Positions 51,081-62,479 are shown, counted from the first letter of the stretch. The stretch is DNA of 64,000 nt from Fodinibacter sp963695175 (GCA_963695175.1 CAVOGG010000004.1:558001-622000); one strand, 5' to 3'. The notes: generated by a model not told the origin, from the sequence alone. Numbers and translations are program-made.

Positions 51081-52556
51081 GTGCCGGCCCCGGCCGCCGA
51101 GCCCACCGGGGTCGTCTTCCCCGAGGTCGACGGGCGACGTTCGACCGGTGCCACCGGCCGGGGCGTCGTCGCCGACGCGCTCCGGGAGGTCGACCCCGTC
51201 GGGGCGGCCGCCGCCCAGCGCGAGACGAGCTGGCGCAGCGGCTACCTCCCGCACTTCCGCCGGCTCGTCGAGGCGGGGCTCGCGCGACCCGAGGATGCCG
51301 TGACGATCGCCGACGCGGGTCTCGCCTCGGTCTACGACCGGATGCGCTGGCGGGACCCCGACGGTCGGCAGGTGCGCCTCGAGGCCGCGCTCGGCGGTGT
51401 CGCGGGCAGCCCCGCCGACCTGCTGGCGACCGAGACGCTCGGCGGTGAGGGCGAGCCCGAGCCGGCGCTCACCATCCCCTATCGCGGTCACCGGCTCGGC
51501 GGCGACGACCTGCGGCGCCAGCTCGACACGTGGGTGGCCGACGGTGTCGTCGAGCCGACCCTGCGCGAGGCGGTCGGCGCGGTGCTCGACCACCCCGAGT
51601 GGCTGCGTCTCGAGGGCCGCACCGTCGTCGTGCTCGGCGCCGCCGCCGAGATGGGGCCGCTGCGGTCGCTGCTGCGCTGGGGGGCCACGGTCGCCGCCGT
51701 CGACCTGCCCCGTCCCGAGCTGTGGACCCGGGTGCTCGGCGACACCAGCGGGCTGGCCGGTCGGGTGCTCGTGCCCGCGACCCCGGGCGGCACCGACCTC
51801 GCCGAGCGCGCCGGCGTCGACCTCGTGCACGACCTGCCGACCGCCACCGGGTGGGTCTGCGGGCTGCCCGGCTCGCTCGTCATCGGCAACTACGTCTACG
51901 CCGACGGCGCCACCAACGTGCGGGTCAGCACCGCCGTCGACGCGCTGACCGAGACGGTGCGCACCGCGCGCCCCGACACCGCCATGTCGTTCCTCGCCAC
52001 CCCGACCGACGTCTTCGCCGTACCCGGTGAGGTCGTCGACGCCTCGGCCCAGGCCTATGCCGACCGCCGCACCTCGAAGGTGCTGCGCGGGCCGCTGCGC
52101 ACCCTGTCGGGCGGTCGGCTGTTGCGCCGCAACTACGTGCCCGGCGAGGACCCCGGCATCAACGACTCGGTCGTGCTCCAGCAGGGCCCCAACTACCTGC
52201 TCGCCAAGCGCCTCCAGCGCTGGCGCGCGACCTCGGCCCGCGCCAAGGGCGCCACGGTGTCGTTCAAGATCGCCCCGCCCACCCGTACCCGCTCGGTCGT
52301 CAAGAACCGCGGGCTGGCCGCGGCCTACGCCGGCGCGCACCGGTTCGGCGTCGAGGTGTTCGACCCGGGCACGGCCAACACGCTGATGGCGGCCCTGCTG
52401 GTGCACGACCTCGCCGCCGGTTCGCCGCGCCAGGAGTTCCCCTGGCAGGACGAGGCGTACGCCGCCGCGCACGGCGGGCTGTGGCGCGCGGCCTACGACC
52501 CGCGCAGCGCGCTCGGCCTGGCGGCCCTGCTCGGCGCCGCCTCCGCCCGACCCTGA
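51081..52556 (+). CDS. Uncharacterised 491-residue protein with a Rossmann-like segment, coupled to the E1-E2 operon
   Basis: I do not recognise a family. From GTG 51081, five bases after the E2 stop, the protein runs 491 residues. A central glycine segment TVVVLGAAAEMGPLRSLLRW followed by GATVAAVDLPRPELW (about residues 180-215) looks like a dinucleotide-binding Rossmann turn. Other runs are SGYLPHFRRLVEAGLARPEDA, GATNVRVSTAVDALTETVRT and KGATVSFKIAPPTRTRSVVKN. It has no signal peptide or clear membrane helix and is rich in aromatic and charged residues typical of a soluble enzyme. Co-transcription with the 2-oxoacid dehydrogenase suggests a linked step, possibly an NAD(P)-dependent reaction on the same substrates, but that is inference. 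Confidence 0.65.
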   Translation: MPAPAAEPTGVVFPEVDGRRSTGATGRGVVADALREVDPVGAAAAQRETSWRSGYLPHFRRLVEAGLARPEDAVTIADAGLASVYDRMRWRDPDGRQVRLEAALGGVAGSPADLLATETLGGEGEPEPALTIPYRGHRLGGDDLRRQLDTWVADGVVEPTLREAVGAVLDHPEWLRLEGRTVVVLGAAAEMGPLRSLLRWGATVAAVDLPRPELWTRVLGDTSGLAGRVLVPATPGGTDLAERAGVDLVHDLPTATGWVCGLPGSLVIGNYVYADGATNVRVSTAVDALTETVRTARPDTAMSFLATPTDVFAVPGEVVDASAQAYADRRTSKVLRGPLRTLSGGRLLRRNYVPGEDPGINDSVVLQQGPNYLLAKRLQRWRATSARAKGATVSFKIAPPTRTRSVVKNRGLAAAYAGAHRFGVEVFDPGTANTLMAALLVHDLAAGSPRQEFPWQDEAYAAAHGGLWRAAYDPRSALGLAALLGAASARP

Positions 52557-52607
52557 CGCCGCCCCCACCCCTCACGCCTCGCCGCCGGACCCGCCATGAT
52601 GGTGGGC

Positions 52608-53813
<1,206 letters not shown>

Positions 53814-53817
53814 CCCT

Positions 53818-55014
53818 GTGCTGTCCGCCTACGCCCCCCTGTTCCGCGTCCCCGGGGCCACCCGCTTCATCGCGGGCACCGCACTCTCGCGCACCGGTGG
53901 CGCGATGTTCGGTGTCGCGATCATCGTCATGCTCAGCGAGCGCCGTGGCTCGTTCGGGCTCGCCGGTGCGGTCTCGGCCGTCGGCCTGTTCGTGCTCGCG
54001 ATCGCCGGCCCGGTCATCGGCCGGCTGGTCGACAAGCACGGCCAGCGCCGGGTGGCCCTGCCGTTCGTCGTCTTCTCGACCTTCTGTGGCGTCACCGTGG
54101 CGTTCCTGTCGTGGCGCGACGCCCCGGCCTGGACGCTCTTCGTCTTCTACGGCCTGAGCGCCGTGCTGCCCGAACCGGGCCCGATGTCACGCGCCCGCTG
54201 GGCGCACATCTACCGCGACGAGCCCGACCGTCTGCACACCGCGATGTCGTTCGAGCAGGTCTGCGACGAGGCGTCGTTCGTCATCGGCCCGGTGCTGGCG
54301 GTGCTGGTGTCGACGTTGTGGTTCCCCGAGGCCGGCCTGCTGCTGGCGGAGCTGCTGTTCACCGCCGGGATGCTCGCGTTCCTCGCCGCCCGCTCCACCG
54401 AGCCGCCGGTCGTGCCCCACGCCGACCGGCCGGGCGGGTTCGCCGTGCGTCGCCCCGGCCTGCTCGTCGTCGCCGTCGCGCTGGTCATGACCGGCGTGAT
54501 CTTCGGCGCCAACGAGGTCATCGCCGTGGCCTTCGCCAAGGAGCACGGCGAGACCGGCTTCTCGAGCATCATCCTCGGGGCGTTCGCACTCGGCTCGACG
54601 CTGGCCGGAATCGTGTTCGGCAGCAGGATCTTCCGCACGACGATGACGCGTCGGCTCATCATCGCGGCCACGGGGATGTTCGTGCTCGAGGCGCCCGCCC
54701 TGCTCGTCGGCGGGCTCTGGCCGCTCGTCGCCGTCATGTTCGTGGCGGGCTCGGCGACCGCGCCGATGCTGATCACCAGCCTGTCGCTCGCGCAGCGACT
54801 CGTCCCGGCCGCCCTGGTGACCGAGGGGATGGCCGTGGCGATCACCGGCATCCTGATCGGGATCTCCGGCGGCTCGGCCGTGGGCGGCTGGGCGATCGAG
54901 GCCCGGGGTGCGCAGCAGGCGTATGCCGTGCCGGTGCTCGCGGGCGCGCTCGCCCTCACGATCATCGCGGCGCGCTACCGGCACCTCGAGCACCACGAGC
55001 TCGCGAACGACTGA
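53818..55014 (+). CDS. MFS transporter
   Basis: The 398-residue membrane protein begins at GTG 53818 with about twelve helices. It has FRVPGATRFIAGTALSRTGGAM, VIGRLVDKHGQRRVALP (the conserved loop-2 DxxGxRR type motif) and a central charged loop near residue 195-215. Such MFS members of the YcaD/drug-efflux type export small molecules; the substrate is unknown. It begins four bases after the ACAD stop, so the two form a tight pair. Its TGA (55012-55014) abuts the stop of the convergent nagA gene at 55015. Confidence 0.88.
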   Translation: MLSAYAPLFRVPGATRFIAGTALSRTGGAMFGVAIIVMLSERRGSFGLAGAVSAVGLFVLAIAGPVIGRLVDKHGQRRVALPFVVFSTFCGVTVAFLSWRDAPAWTLFVFYGLSAVLPEPGPMSRARWAHIYRDEPDRLHTAMSFEQVCDEASFVIGPVLAVLVSTLWFPEAGLLLAELLFTAGMLAFLAARSTEPPVVPHADRPGGFAVRRPGLLVVAVALVMTGVIFGANEVIAVAFAKEHGETGFSSIILGAFALGSTLAGIVFGSRIFRTTMTRRLIIAATGMFVLEAPALLVGGLWPLVAVMFVAGSATAPMLITSLSLAQRLVPAALVTEGMAVAITGILIGISGGSAVGGWAIEARGAQQAYAVPVLAGALALTIIAARYRHLEHHELAND

Positions 55015-56133
55015 TCAGCCCAGCCAGGCGCCGGCCCGCATCACCGCCTCGACCTGCAGGTCGCCGTCGAGGTGCACCAGGTCGGCCCGGCGACCCGCCT
55101 CGAGCGCACCGACGTCGGTGAGGCCCAGGACGCGTGCCGGGGTCGCGGTGGCGGCCTCTACGGCGACCTCGAAGGGCACCCCGGCGACGGTCACGGCATA
55201 CCGCACCGCCCGGTCCATCGTCAGGGTGCTCCCGGCGATGGCGCCGTTGGAGACCAGCCGGGCGACCCCGTCGCGCACCTCCACGGCGGCCGGGCCCAGG
55301 ACGTAGTCGCCGTCCGCAGACCCGGCGGCGCCCATGGCGTCGGTGATCAGGGAGAAGCGCCCCGGGGCCGACGCAGCGACCCAGCGCAGCACCTCCGGAT
55401 GCAGGTGGACGCCGTCGGAGATGGCCTCGACCACGACCCTCGGGTCGTCCGTCAGCGCGAACACCGGCCCGGGCTCACGGTGGTGCACGGGGCGCATCGC
55501 GTTGAACAGGTGCGTACCGACCGTGACGCCGGCGGCGATCGCCTCGCGTGAGGTGTCGAAGCGGGCGTCGGTGTGGCCCAGGGCCGCGATCACGCCACGC
55601 CGGGAGAGCAGGGCGACCGCGTCGAGCCCGTGGTCGAGCTCGGGCGCGAGGGTCACCATGCGCACGGTGCCGTCGCCGGCATCCAGCAGTCGCTCCACCT
55701 CGGCGAGGTCGGGCGCGCGCAGCAGGGTCGGGTCGTGGGCTCCGCAGTGCGCGGCGCTGAGCCAGGGCCCTTCGAGGTGGATGCCGACCAGCTCGCCCGA
55801 GCGGACCAGCGGGGCCAGCCCCCGGACCAGGGCGACGAGGCGTTCCTCGGTGTCGGTGACGAGGCTCGCGACGAGCGAGGTGGTGCCGTGGGCGCGGTGC
55901 GTCGCGATGACCGTGGCCGCCTCGGCGGGGTCACCCGTGGTGAAGGCCCCACCCCCACCACCGTGGCAGTGCTGGTCGACGAAGCCGGGGACGAGGGTTC
56001 CGCGCAGGTGCCGGTCGGCCGGCGCCGGCGGGGTGCCCCCGCCGGCGCCGGTGAGCCGGTCGCCGTTGGTCTCCACCCAGCCGGGCTCGACGAGCCCGGC
56101 CGGGAGGGCGACGCGGTCCGCGGTGAGGATCAC
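55015..56133 (-). CDS. nagA: N-acetylglucosamine-6-phosphate deacetylase
   Basis: The 372-residue amidohydrolase removes acetate from GlcNAc-6-phosphate after PTS uptake. The metal motif FVDQHCHGGGGG, the HLEGPWLS segment, GHTDARFDTS, GTHLFNAMRP and EAISDGVHLHPEVL with ITDAMGA match NagA. It starts at GTG 56133, after the EIIC gene (6 bases). It is the last gene of the GntR-EIIC-nagA transcript. Confidence 0.95.
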   Translation of the reverse strand: MILTADRVALPAGLVEPGWVETNGDRLTGAGGGTPPAPADRHLRGTLVPGFVDQHCHGGGGGAFTTGDPAEAATVIATHRAHGTTSLVASLVTDTEERLVALVRGLAPLVRSGELVGIHLEGPWLSAAHCGAHDPTLLRAPDLAEVERLLDAGDGTVRMVTLAPELDHGLDAVALLSRRGVIAALGHTDARFDTSREAIAAGVTVGTHLFNAMRPVHHREPGPVFALTDDPRVVVEAISDGVHLHPEVLRWVAASAPGRFSLITDAMGAAGSADGDYVLGPAAVEVRDGVARLVSNGAIAGSTLTMDRAVRYAVTVAGVPFEVAVEAATATPARVLGLTDVGALEAGRRADLVHLDGDLQVEAVMRAGAWLG

Positions 56134-56139
56134 CGCGGG

Positions 56140-57413
<1,274 letters not shown>

Positions 57414-57417
<4 letters not shown>

Positions 57418-58181
57418 CTCTTTCGTTCCCTCTCCTGATAGGTGTCGTGCGGGTCCTGGGGCATGGTGCTGTCCAAGGAGATGTGGAGCTCGTAGCGGTC
57501 GCCGCGGTAGTGGCTGACCACGCGTTCGAGCGGGGCGCCGCCGGAACGGCTGGAGCGGTCGAAGGTCATCACCGGACCTCCGACCTCGACCTCGAGCCGG
57601 CGGGCGAGGTCATCGCCGGCGGTCTCGGCGCGCACGGTCTGCTCCGCGGTGTCCACGGCCAGGTCGTACTCCTGGGCGAACAGCTCGTAGAGGGACTGCT
57701 CGAGGTCGTGGCTGCCGAGGTCCGGCAGGAGGCGGGGGGAGTACCACCCCGCCTCGAACGCCATCGGCTCACCGGCCGCGAGTCGGACGCGCTCGACCCG
57801 CCAGGCCGTGGCCCCGGGCTCGAGCCCGAACCAGTCGGCGACGTCCGCCGGCGGTGGTACTGCCTCGACCCGGACGACCCGCGTCGTCGGGGCCTTTCCA
57901 CGGCGGCGCATGTCCTGGGTGAACGAGGCGAGGTGGAGGTGGGACTGCACGCGGGGTGGCGCGACGAACGTGCCCTTGCCCTGAACGCGGCGCAGCACCC
58001 CCTCGGCGACGAGCTGCTCGATGGCCCGGCGCACGGTGGCGCGCGAGACGGCATACGTCTCCATCAGCTCGCGCTCGGAGGGGATCGCACGGTCGGGGGC
58101 GAGCTCCGTGGCGGCCATCGCGGCCAGCACGGCACGCAGCTGCGTGTGCTTCGGCTCCGCGCCGTCGGTGATCCGGGGCAT
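57414..58181 (-). CDS. GntR/HutC-family regulator, DasR-like
   Basis: The 255-residue repressor has an N-terminal winged helix (residues 10-75: IPSERELMETYAVSRATVRRAIEQL, GVLRRVQGKGTFV) and a UTRA effector domain with FTQDMRRRGKAPTTRVVR and VERVRLAAGEPMAFEAGWYS, as in DasR/NagR. DasR-type regulators release operators on binding glucosamine-6-phosphate or GlcNAc-6-phosphate. It is the first gene of GntR-EIIC-nagA, and the divergent gap to the EIIB gene contains dre-like sites. The stop overlaps the EIIC start by four bases. Confidence 0.92.
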
Positions 58182-58201
58182 CGGCCTCCCTCTCGACCCA
58201 C

Positions 58202-58237
58202 GCTGGTCCCGACTGGTACGGTCCAGTCAGTACCAGC
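58202..58237. promoter_or_regulatory. DasR-like (dre) operator cluster
   Basis: ACTGGTACGGTCCAGT (58212-58227) matches the 16-base dre consensus at 12 positions. It also lies within larger dyads: CTGGTAC (58213-58219) with GTACCAG (58230-58236), and GCTGGT (58202-58207) with ACCAGC (58232-58237). These sites sit 20-56 bases before the regulator start. Confidence 0.75.
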
Positions 58238-58307
58238 GAGGATGCACCGTCTCCGTGGGTGCTGTCAACCGGAAGCTCTCTCCAGTCCTGCACCGCCGCA
58301 CCGCTGG

Positions 58308-58319
58308 TGGTCAGACCCA
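58308..58319. promoter_or_regulatory. Second dre-like half-dyad upstream of the EIIB gene
   Basis: TGGTCAGACCCA carries the perfect short dyad GGTC-A-GACC and resembles the core TGGTCTAGACCA of the dre consensus. It lies 45 bases before the EIIB start codon, in a position where a DasR-like protein could control the plus-strand PTS genes separately. Confidence 0.45.
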
Positions 58320-58363
58320 GACTGGGCCAGACTCGTCCCGACCGCGACCCGAAAGGACCCCCC

Positions 58364-58597
58364 ATGAGCACCAAGGCCGAGAAGATCCTCGCCGCCCTCG
58401 GCGGCGCCGACAACATCATCGAGATCGAGCCGTGCATCACCCGCCTGCGCACCGAGGTCAAGGACGCCGCCCTCATCGACGAGCCGGGGCTCAAGGCCGC
58501 GGGCGCCATGGGCGTCATCAAGGCCGGCACGGTCGTCCAGGTCGTCGTCGGCCCCGAGGCGGACAACATCGCCGAGGACATCGAGGACCTGATGTGA
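58364..58597 (+). CDS. PTS EIIB, glucose/GlcNAc type (small)
   Basis: The 77-residue phosphocarrier domain has the phosphorylated Cys24 in IEIEPCITRLRTEV and the AGAMGVIKAGTVVQVVVGPEAD end. It passes phosphate from EIIA to the incoming sugar on the separately encoded EIIC. GAAAGGA lies 7 bases before ATG 58364. The following EIIA gene overlaps it by 4 bases (GTGA). Confidence 0.92.
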   Translation: MSTKAEKILAALGGADNIIEIEPCITRLRTEVKDAALIDEPGLKAAGAMGVIKAGTVVQVVVGPEADNIAEDIEDLM

Positions 58598-59052
58598 GCG
58601 ACGTGCTCGCACCGGTCGCCGGGCTCGTCCGGCCGCTGGCCGACGTCCCCGACCCGGTCTTCGCGGCCGAGATGGTCGGCGCGGGAGTGGCGATCGAGCC
58701 GTCCGGTGGGACGAGCGAGGCCGTGTCGCCGGTTGCCGGCACCCTCATCAAGCTCCACCCCCACGCCTACGTCGTCGTCACGGCCGAGGGCGCAGGCGTG
58801 CTCGTGCACCTGGGCATCGACACCGTCAAGCTCGACGGGGCCGGCTTCGAGCTGCTCGTCGAGGAGAAGGCGACGGTCGAGGCCGGCCAGCCGGTCACCC
58901 GGTGGGACCCCACCGACGTGCAGGCCCGCGGGCTGAGCCCGATGGTCATGCTCTGCATGCTCGACACGAAGCCGGGAGCGGTCGTCAGCGAGCACACCGG
59001 CGCCACCGTCGAGGCAGGGGACGCGCTCTTCGCGTGGCCGACCCCGGAGTGA
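58594..59052 (+). CDS. PTS EIIA, glucose type
   Basis: The 152-residue EIIA-Glc-like protein has the active-site His72 in GVLVHLGIDTVKL and a first conserved His in LIKLHPHAYV. It accepts phosphate from HPr and gives it to EIIB. The start is GTG 58594, overlapping the EIIB stop. The stop overlaps the next gene (HAD) by four bases, so the phosphorylation and phosphatase genes are one unit. Confidence 0.92.
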   Translation: MSDVLAPVAGLVRPLADVPDPVFAAEMVGAGVAIEPSGGTSEAVSPVAGTLIKLHPHAYVVVTAEGAGVLVHLGIDTVKLDGAGFELLVEEKATVEAGQPVTRWDPTDVQARGLSPMVMLCMLDTKPGAVVSEHTGATVEAGDALFAWPTPE

Positions 59053-59699
59053 GGCTGCCCCGGGTCTCCGCGCTCCTCCTCGACCTCGACGGCACGCTCG
59101 TCGACTCCGAGCCCCTTCACCGGGCCGGGTTCGAGGCGTGGTTCGCGGCCAGGGGTTGGCCCTTCGACGACGACGTCGCCGGCCTGTTCACCGGGCGCCG
59201 CGCGGACGACGTCTTCCGCACCGTCGACGGTCCCTGGCGCGACGGGGACCCTCAGGCGATGCTCGAGGAGATCGTGCGGCTGGTGCCGCGCGACTGGCTT
59301 CCCGAGCCCCTGCCCGGGGCCGCCGAGACCATCGAGAGCGCCCGGCGCGCCGGCATCCCGCTGGCCCTCGTGACGTCCGCCGACACCAGGTGGGCCGCCA
59401 AGGCCCTCGCACCGCTGGGTGGGCTCGCGGCGTTCGACACGAGCGTCACGCGCGACGACGTCGACACCGGCAAGCCCGACCCGGCCTGCTACGCGCTGGC
59501 CTGCGAACGGCTCGGAGCGGATGCCGGTGCCGCGGTCGCGTGCGAGGACGCGCCGAACGGGGTGCGCTCGGCCGTCGGGGCCGGGGTCGGCACGGTGCTC
59601 GGCGTGACGACGTCGTTCGTGGCGGAGCGGCTGCGCGAGGCCGGCGCGACCCGGACGATCCCCGACCTCACCACCCTGCCCGCGCTGTTGGCCGAGTGA
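59049..59699 (+). CDS. HAD-superfamily hydrolase (phosphoglucomutase/phosphatase-like)
   Basis: The 216-residue enzyme has motif I LDLDGTLVDS, motif II LVTSADTRW, motif III Lys within TGKPDPACYALACERLG, and CEDAPNGVRSAVGAGVG. It is of the beta-phosphoglucomutase/subfamily IA type with an N-terminal four-helix cap. It starts at GTG 59049 inside the end of the EIIA gene. A sugar-phosphate phosphatase linked to GlcNAc or glucosamine metabolism is a reasonable but unproven guess. Confidence 0.9.
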   Translation: MRLPRVSALLLDLDGTLVDSEPLHRAGFEAWFAARGWPFDDDVAGLFTGRRADDVFRTVDGPWRDGDPQAMLEEIVRLVPRDWLPEPLPGAAETIESARRAGIPLALVTSADTRWAAKALAPLGGLAAFDTSVTRDDVDTGKPDPACYALACERLGADAGAAVACEDAPNGVRSAVGAGVGTVLGVTTSFVAERLREAGATRTIPDLTTLPALLAE

Positions 59700-59700
59700 G

Positions 59701-60096
59701 TCAGCCGAACGGAACGCCGCACTCCAGGATGACGTTGGCGTAGGGCGTCTCCTCGCCGGTCCGCACCGCCAGGCGCACGCCCGGCAGCATCGCCTTGAGC
59801 TCGTCGTGGCCCGTGACGTGTCGCTCGCCGAGGTCGTGAGCGCGCGCGTCGAGCCACTGCGGGAAGGGGCCGGCTGCGGCCTCGAGCGCGATCGTGTGCG
59901 CCTGCACGACCACCTCCGCGAGCAGCGCGTCCAGCACCGTGCGCAGGTCGACCACGCCCGGCACGAGGGCGAGGTCGACGACCGGCACCCCGGGCGGCAG
60001 CGGTAGCCCGCGGTCGGCGACGACGACCTGGTCGGTGTGGCCCAGCCGGGCGAGGTGGCCCGCGAGGTCGGCGTGCAGGAGACCGGAGCGCTTCAC
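59701..60096 (-). CDS. RbsD/FucU-family sugar mutarotase
   Basis: The 131-residue protein starts at GTG 60096 with VKRSGLLHADLAGHLARLGHTDQ, where His20 is the catalytic histidine of RbsD-type pyranases. The C-terminal YANVILECGVPF and the central PPGVPVVDLALVPGV are also conserved. Members interconvert pyranose forms of ribose or fucose so that kinases and transporters get the right anomer. No rbs or fuc genes are nearby; its stop lies one base from the HAD stop on the other strand. Confidence 0.88.
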   Translation of the reverse strand: MKRSGLLHADLAGHLARLGHTDQVVVADRGLPLPPGVPVVDLALVPGVVDLRTVLDALLAEVVVQAHTIALEAAAGPFPQWLDARAHDLGERHVTGHDELKAMLPGVRLAVRTGEETPYANVILECGVPFG

Positions 60097-60136
60097 GGTG
60101 CCGACCCTAGCCGTGCAGACACAGATCGCAGACGCG

Positions 60137-60171
60137 GATGCGCCGCCCCACTCGTGGCGGGGCGGCGCATC
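60137..60171 (-). terminator. Strong stem-loop after the MFS drug-efflux gene
   Basis: GATGCGCCGCCCC (60137-60149) and GGGGCGGCGCATC (60159-60171) form a perfect 13-base stem around a 9-base loop. It begins 23 bases after the MFS stop on the minus strand. No U-tract follows, as is usual for actinobacterial terminators. Confidence 0.65.
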
Positions 60172-60193
60172 GGCTGCGGCGGTGGTTCGGACG

Positions 60194-61966
60194 TCAGTGC
60201 GGGGCGACCATCGGAGCCTCGGCGGCATCCGACTCTGCCTCGACGGCATCCGACTCGGCCTTGGCGCGGTCGTCGTACGACGAGCCGCTGCGCAGCTCGA
60301 CGTGCGGCAGCAGCAGCATCACCAGGAAGCCGACGACCATGACGGCCGAGCCGACGAGGAACACGGTGTCCATCGCCTCGGAGAAGCCCATGAGGAACGG
60401 CTTCGCGATGCGCTCGTCGAGCCCGTTGAGGAACGAGCTGTCCTGGAGCACCCCGGTCGCTGCGCCACCGCCACCGGCCTGGCTGGCCTTGAGCTGCGCG
60501 GCCACGGCGGCGTTCGCCGGGTCGGCCAGCGCCGCCTGGAAGTCGGCGGTCGGGACGGCCGCACGCAGGGCCGAGGTGATCTTCTCGCCCGCGGTGGAGA
60601 ACAGGATCGACAGGAACACGGCAGTGCCGAGCGCTCCACCGATCTGCCGGGTGAAGGTCGCCGTCGAGGTGGCGACGCCGATCTGGTTCGGCGGCACCGC
60701 GTTCTGCACGGCCAGCGTGAGCGGCTGGAAGTTGAAGCCCAGGCCCATGCCGAAGAAGAGCATGACGATCATGGTCTGCCACAGCGGGGTGTCGAAGGCG
60801 ACGTAGTGGAAGACGAACAGCGAGACCGCGAGCAGCCCGGAGCCGATGATCGGGAACTTCCGGTAACGACCGGTGCGGGAGATGATCTGGCCCGACAGGA
60901 TCGAGCCGAACATGATGCCGAGGGTCATCGGCAGCAGGAGCAGGCCGGCCTGGGTCGGGGTGGCGCCCTTGACGATCTGCAGGTAGAGCGGGAGGGCGGC
61001 GAGGCCGCCGAACATCGCGACACCGATGAGCACCGACGCCGCCGAGGAGACGCCGACCGTCTTGTTGCGGAACATCTTCAGCGGGAGGATCGCCTCTTCC
61101 TTCATCCGCCACTCCTGCCAGAAGAAGCCGATCGCACCCAGGACGCCGACGACGTAGCAGGCGATCGACTTGCCGTCTGTCCAGCCCCACTCACGGCCCT
61201 GCTCGGCGACGAGGAGGAGCGGGACGAGCGCGACCGAGAGCAGCACGGCGCCGCCCCAGTCGATGCGGTGGTCGAGGCGGGTGTGGCGCAGGTGGAGCGT
61301 CTTCGACACGACGGCGAGGGCCGCGATGCCGATCGGCACGTTGACCAGGAAGACCCAGCGCCAGCCGTCGATACCGAGGATGGTCGCCTGGCCGGCGAAG
61401 AAGCCGCCGATGACCGGGCCGAGCACCGACGCGGTGCCGAAGACGGCCAGGAAGTAGCCCTGGTACTTGGCGCGTTCGCGCGGCGGCACGATGTCGCCGA
61501 CGATCGCCAGCGCCAGCGAGAACAGACCACCGGCTCCGAGGCCCTGCACCGCGCGGAAGGCCGCGAGGCTGAACATCGAGGTGGCGAACGTACACAGGAT
61601 CGACCCGAAGATGAAGATCGAGATGGCGATGATGAACAGCTTCTTGCGGCCGTAGATGTCGCCGAGCTTGCCGTAGAGCGGCGTGACGATGGTCGCGGTG
61701 ATGAGGTAGGCCGTCGTGGCCCAGGCCTGGTGCTCCAGGCCGCGCAGGTCGTCGGCGATGGTGCGCATGGCCGACGCGACGATGGTCTGGTCGAGGGCGG
61801 CGAGGAACATGCCCATCATCAGGCCGATGAGGATCGTGACGATCTGGCGGTGGCTCAGCGGGCCGGTCGGACGGTCCGGCTCGGCGGTCACCGCCGCAGC
61901 GGCCGGGGCGCCGCTGCCGGTGGCCAGTGCGGCCTCCCGGGTGTCAGGCGGAGTGGAGTCGTTCAT
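60194..61966 (-). CDS. EmrB/QacA-type (DHA2) MFS multidrug transporter
   Basis: The 590-residue protein has about fourteen helices with the DHA2 motifs VTILIGLMMGMFLAALDQTIV (helix 1), GKLGDIYGRKKLFI (motif A) and LGPVIGGFF (motif C). A C-terminal acidic tail (residues 565-590) follows the last helix. Such pumps expel drugs and dyes by proton exchange. The start overlaps the MarR gene stop by four bases, so the repressor and pump are co-transcribed under MarR control. Confidence 0.93.
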   Translation of the reverse strand: MNDSTPPDTREAALATGSGAPAAAAVTAEPDRPTGPLSHRQIVTILIGLMMGMFLAALDQTIVASAMRTIADDLRGLEHQAWATTAYLITATIVTPLYGKLGDIYGRKKLFIIAISIFIFGSILCTFATSMFSLAAFRAVQGLGAGGLFSLALAIVGDIVPPRERAKYQGYFLAVFGTASVLGPVIGGFFAGQATILGIDGWRWVFLVNVPIGIAALAVVSKTLHLRHTRLDHRIDWGGAVLLSVALVPLLLVAEQGREWGWTDGKSIACYVVGVLGAIGFFWQEWRMKEEAILPLKMFRNKTVGVSSAASVLIGVAMFGGLAALPLYLQIVKGATPTQAGLLLLPMTLGIMFGSILSGQIISRTGRYRKFPIIGSGLLAVSLFVFHYVAFDTPLWQTMIVMLFFGMGLGFNFQPLTLAVQNAVPPNQIGVATSTATFTRQIGGALGTAVFLSILFSTAGEKITSALRAAVPTADFQAALADPANAAVAAQLKASQAGGGGAATGVLQDSSFLNGLDERIAKPFLMGFSEAMDTVFLVGSAVMVVGFLVMLLLPHVELRSGSSYDDRAKAESDAVEAESDAAEAPMVAPH

Positions 61967-62436
61967 CGGTCGTTCCTTCTGGTGGAGGGGATGGAGGCCT
62001 CGAGGTCGGAGGCGAAGTGACGCAGGTGTGCGCTGAACGAGGTGACGTCGTCGTCGGACCAGTCGGCGAGCAGGGTCTGCAGCCAGCGGTCGCGGTCCTC
62101 GCGGATGGCGGTGAGCAACCTGCTGCCCTCGGCGGTGAGGGAGAGGGCCTGGGCGCGGCCGTCGTGCGGGTCGGGCCCGCGCTCGACGAAGCCGAGGTCG
62201 ACCAGGGTGCTGACCTGACGGCTCACGGTGGAGACGTCGGAGTGGAGCACCTCGGCCAGGGCCGAGACGCGCATCGGGGCGACCTTGAGGTTGAACAGCA
62301 GAGGGTAGGCCATCGGGTCGACCTGGGGGTGCTGGCGGGGAAGCTGCTGGCGCACGTGGTGCAGCAGCTTGACGACGCGGACCAGGTCGTCGCCGAGCGT
62401 GGCCGTCGGGGTCGACGGCTCCGAGCGGAACGGCAT
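61963..62436 (-). CDS. MarR-family transcriptional repressor
   Basis: The 157-residue winged-helix regulator has LLHHVRQQLPRQHP, the HTH APMRVSALAEVLHSDVSTVSRQVSTL and the wing DPHDGRAQALSLTAEGSRLL. ATG 62436 has AGGAAGGAG upstream. It is the first gene with the MFS pump and overlaps it by four bases. GTTG...CAAC at 62457-62475, next to a TATAGT -10 box, is the probable autorepression site. Confidence 0.93.
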   Translation of the reverse strand: MPFRSEPSTPTATLGDDLVRVVKLLHHVRQQLPRQHPQVDPMAYPLLFNLKVAPMRVSALAEVLHSDVSTVSRQVSTLVDLGFVERGPDPHDGRAQALSLTAEGSRLLTAIREDRDRWLQTLLADWSDDDVTSFSAHLRHFASDLEASIPSTRRNDR

Positions 62437-62456
62437 CGCGGCTCCTTCCTCATAAG

Positions 62457-62479
62457 GTTGCTTGCGGCATACAACTATA
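62457..62479. promoter_or_regulatory. MarR operator and -10 box of the MarR-MFS operon
   Basis: GTTG (62457-62460) and CAAC (62472-62475) are the outer arms of a short dyad (TTG N11 CAA). On the minus strand the -10 hexamer TATAGT (62479-62474) overlaps the distal arm. This would let MarR block its own promoter. No good -35 box is visible 17 bases farther up. Confidence 0.5.
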
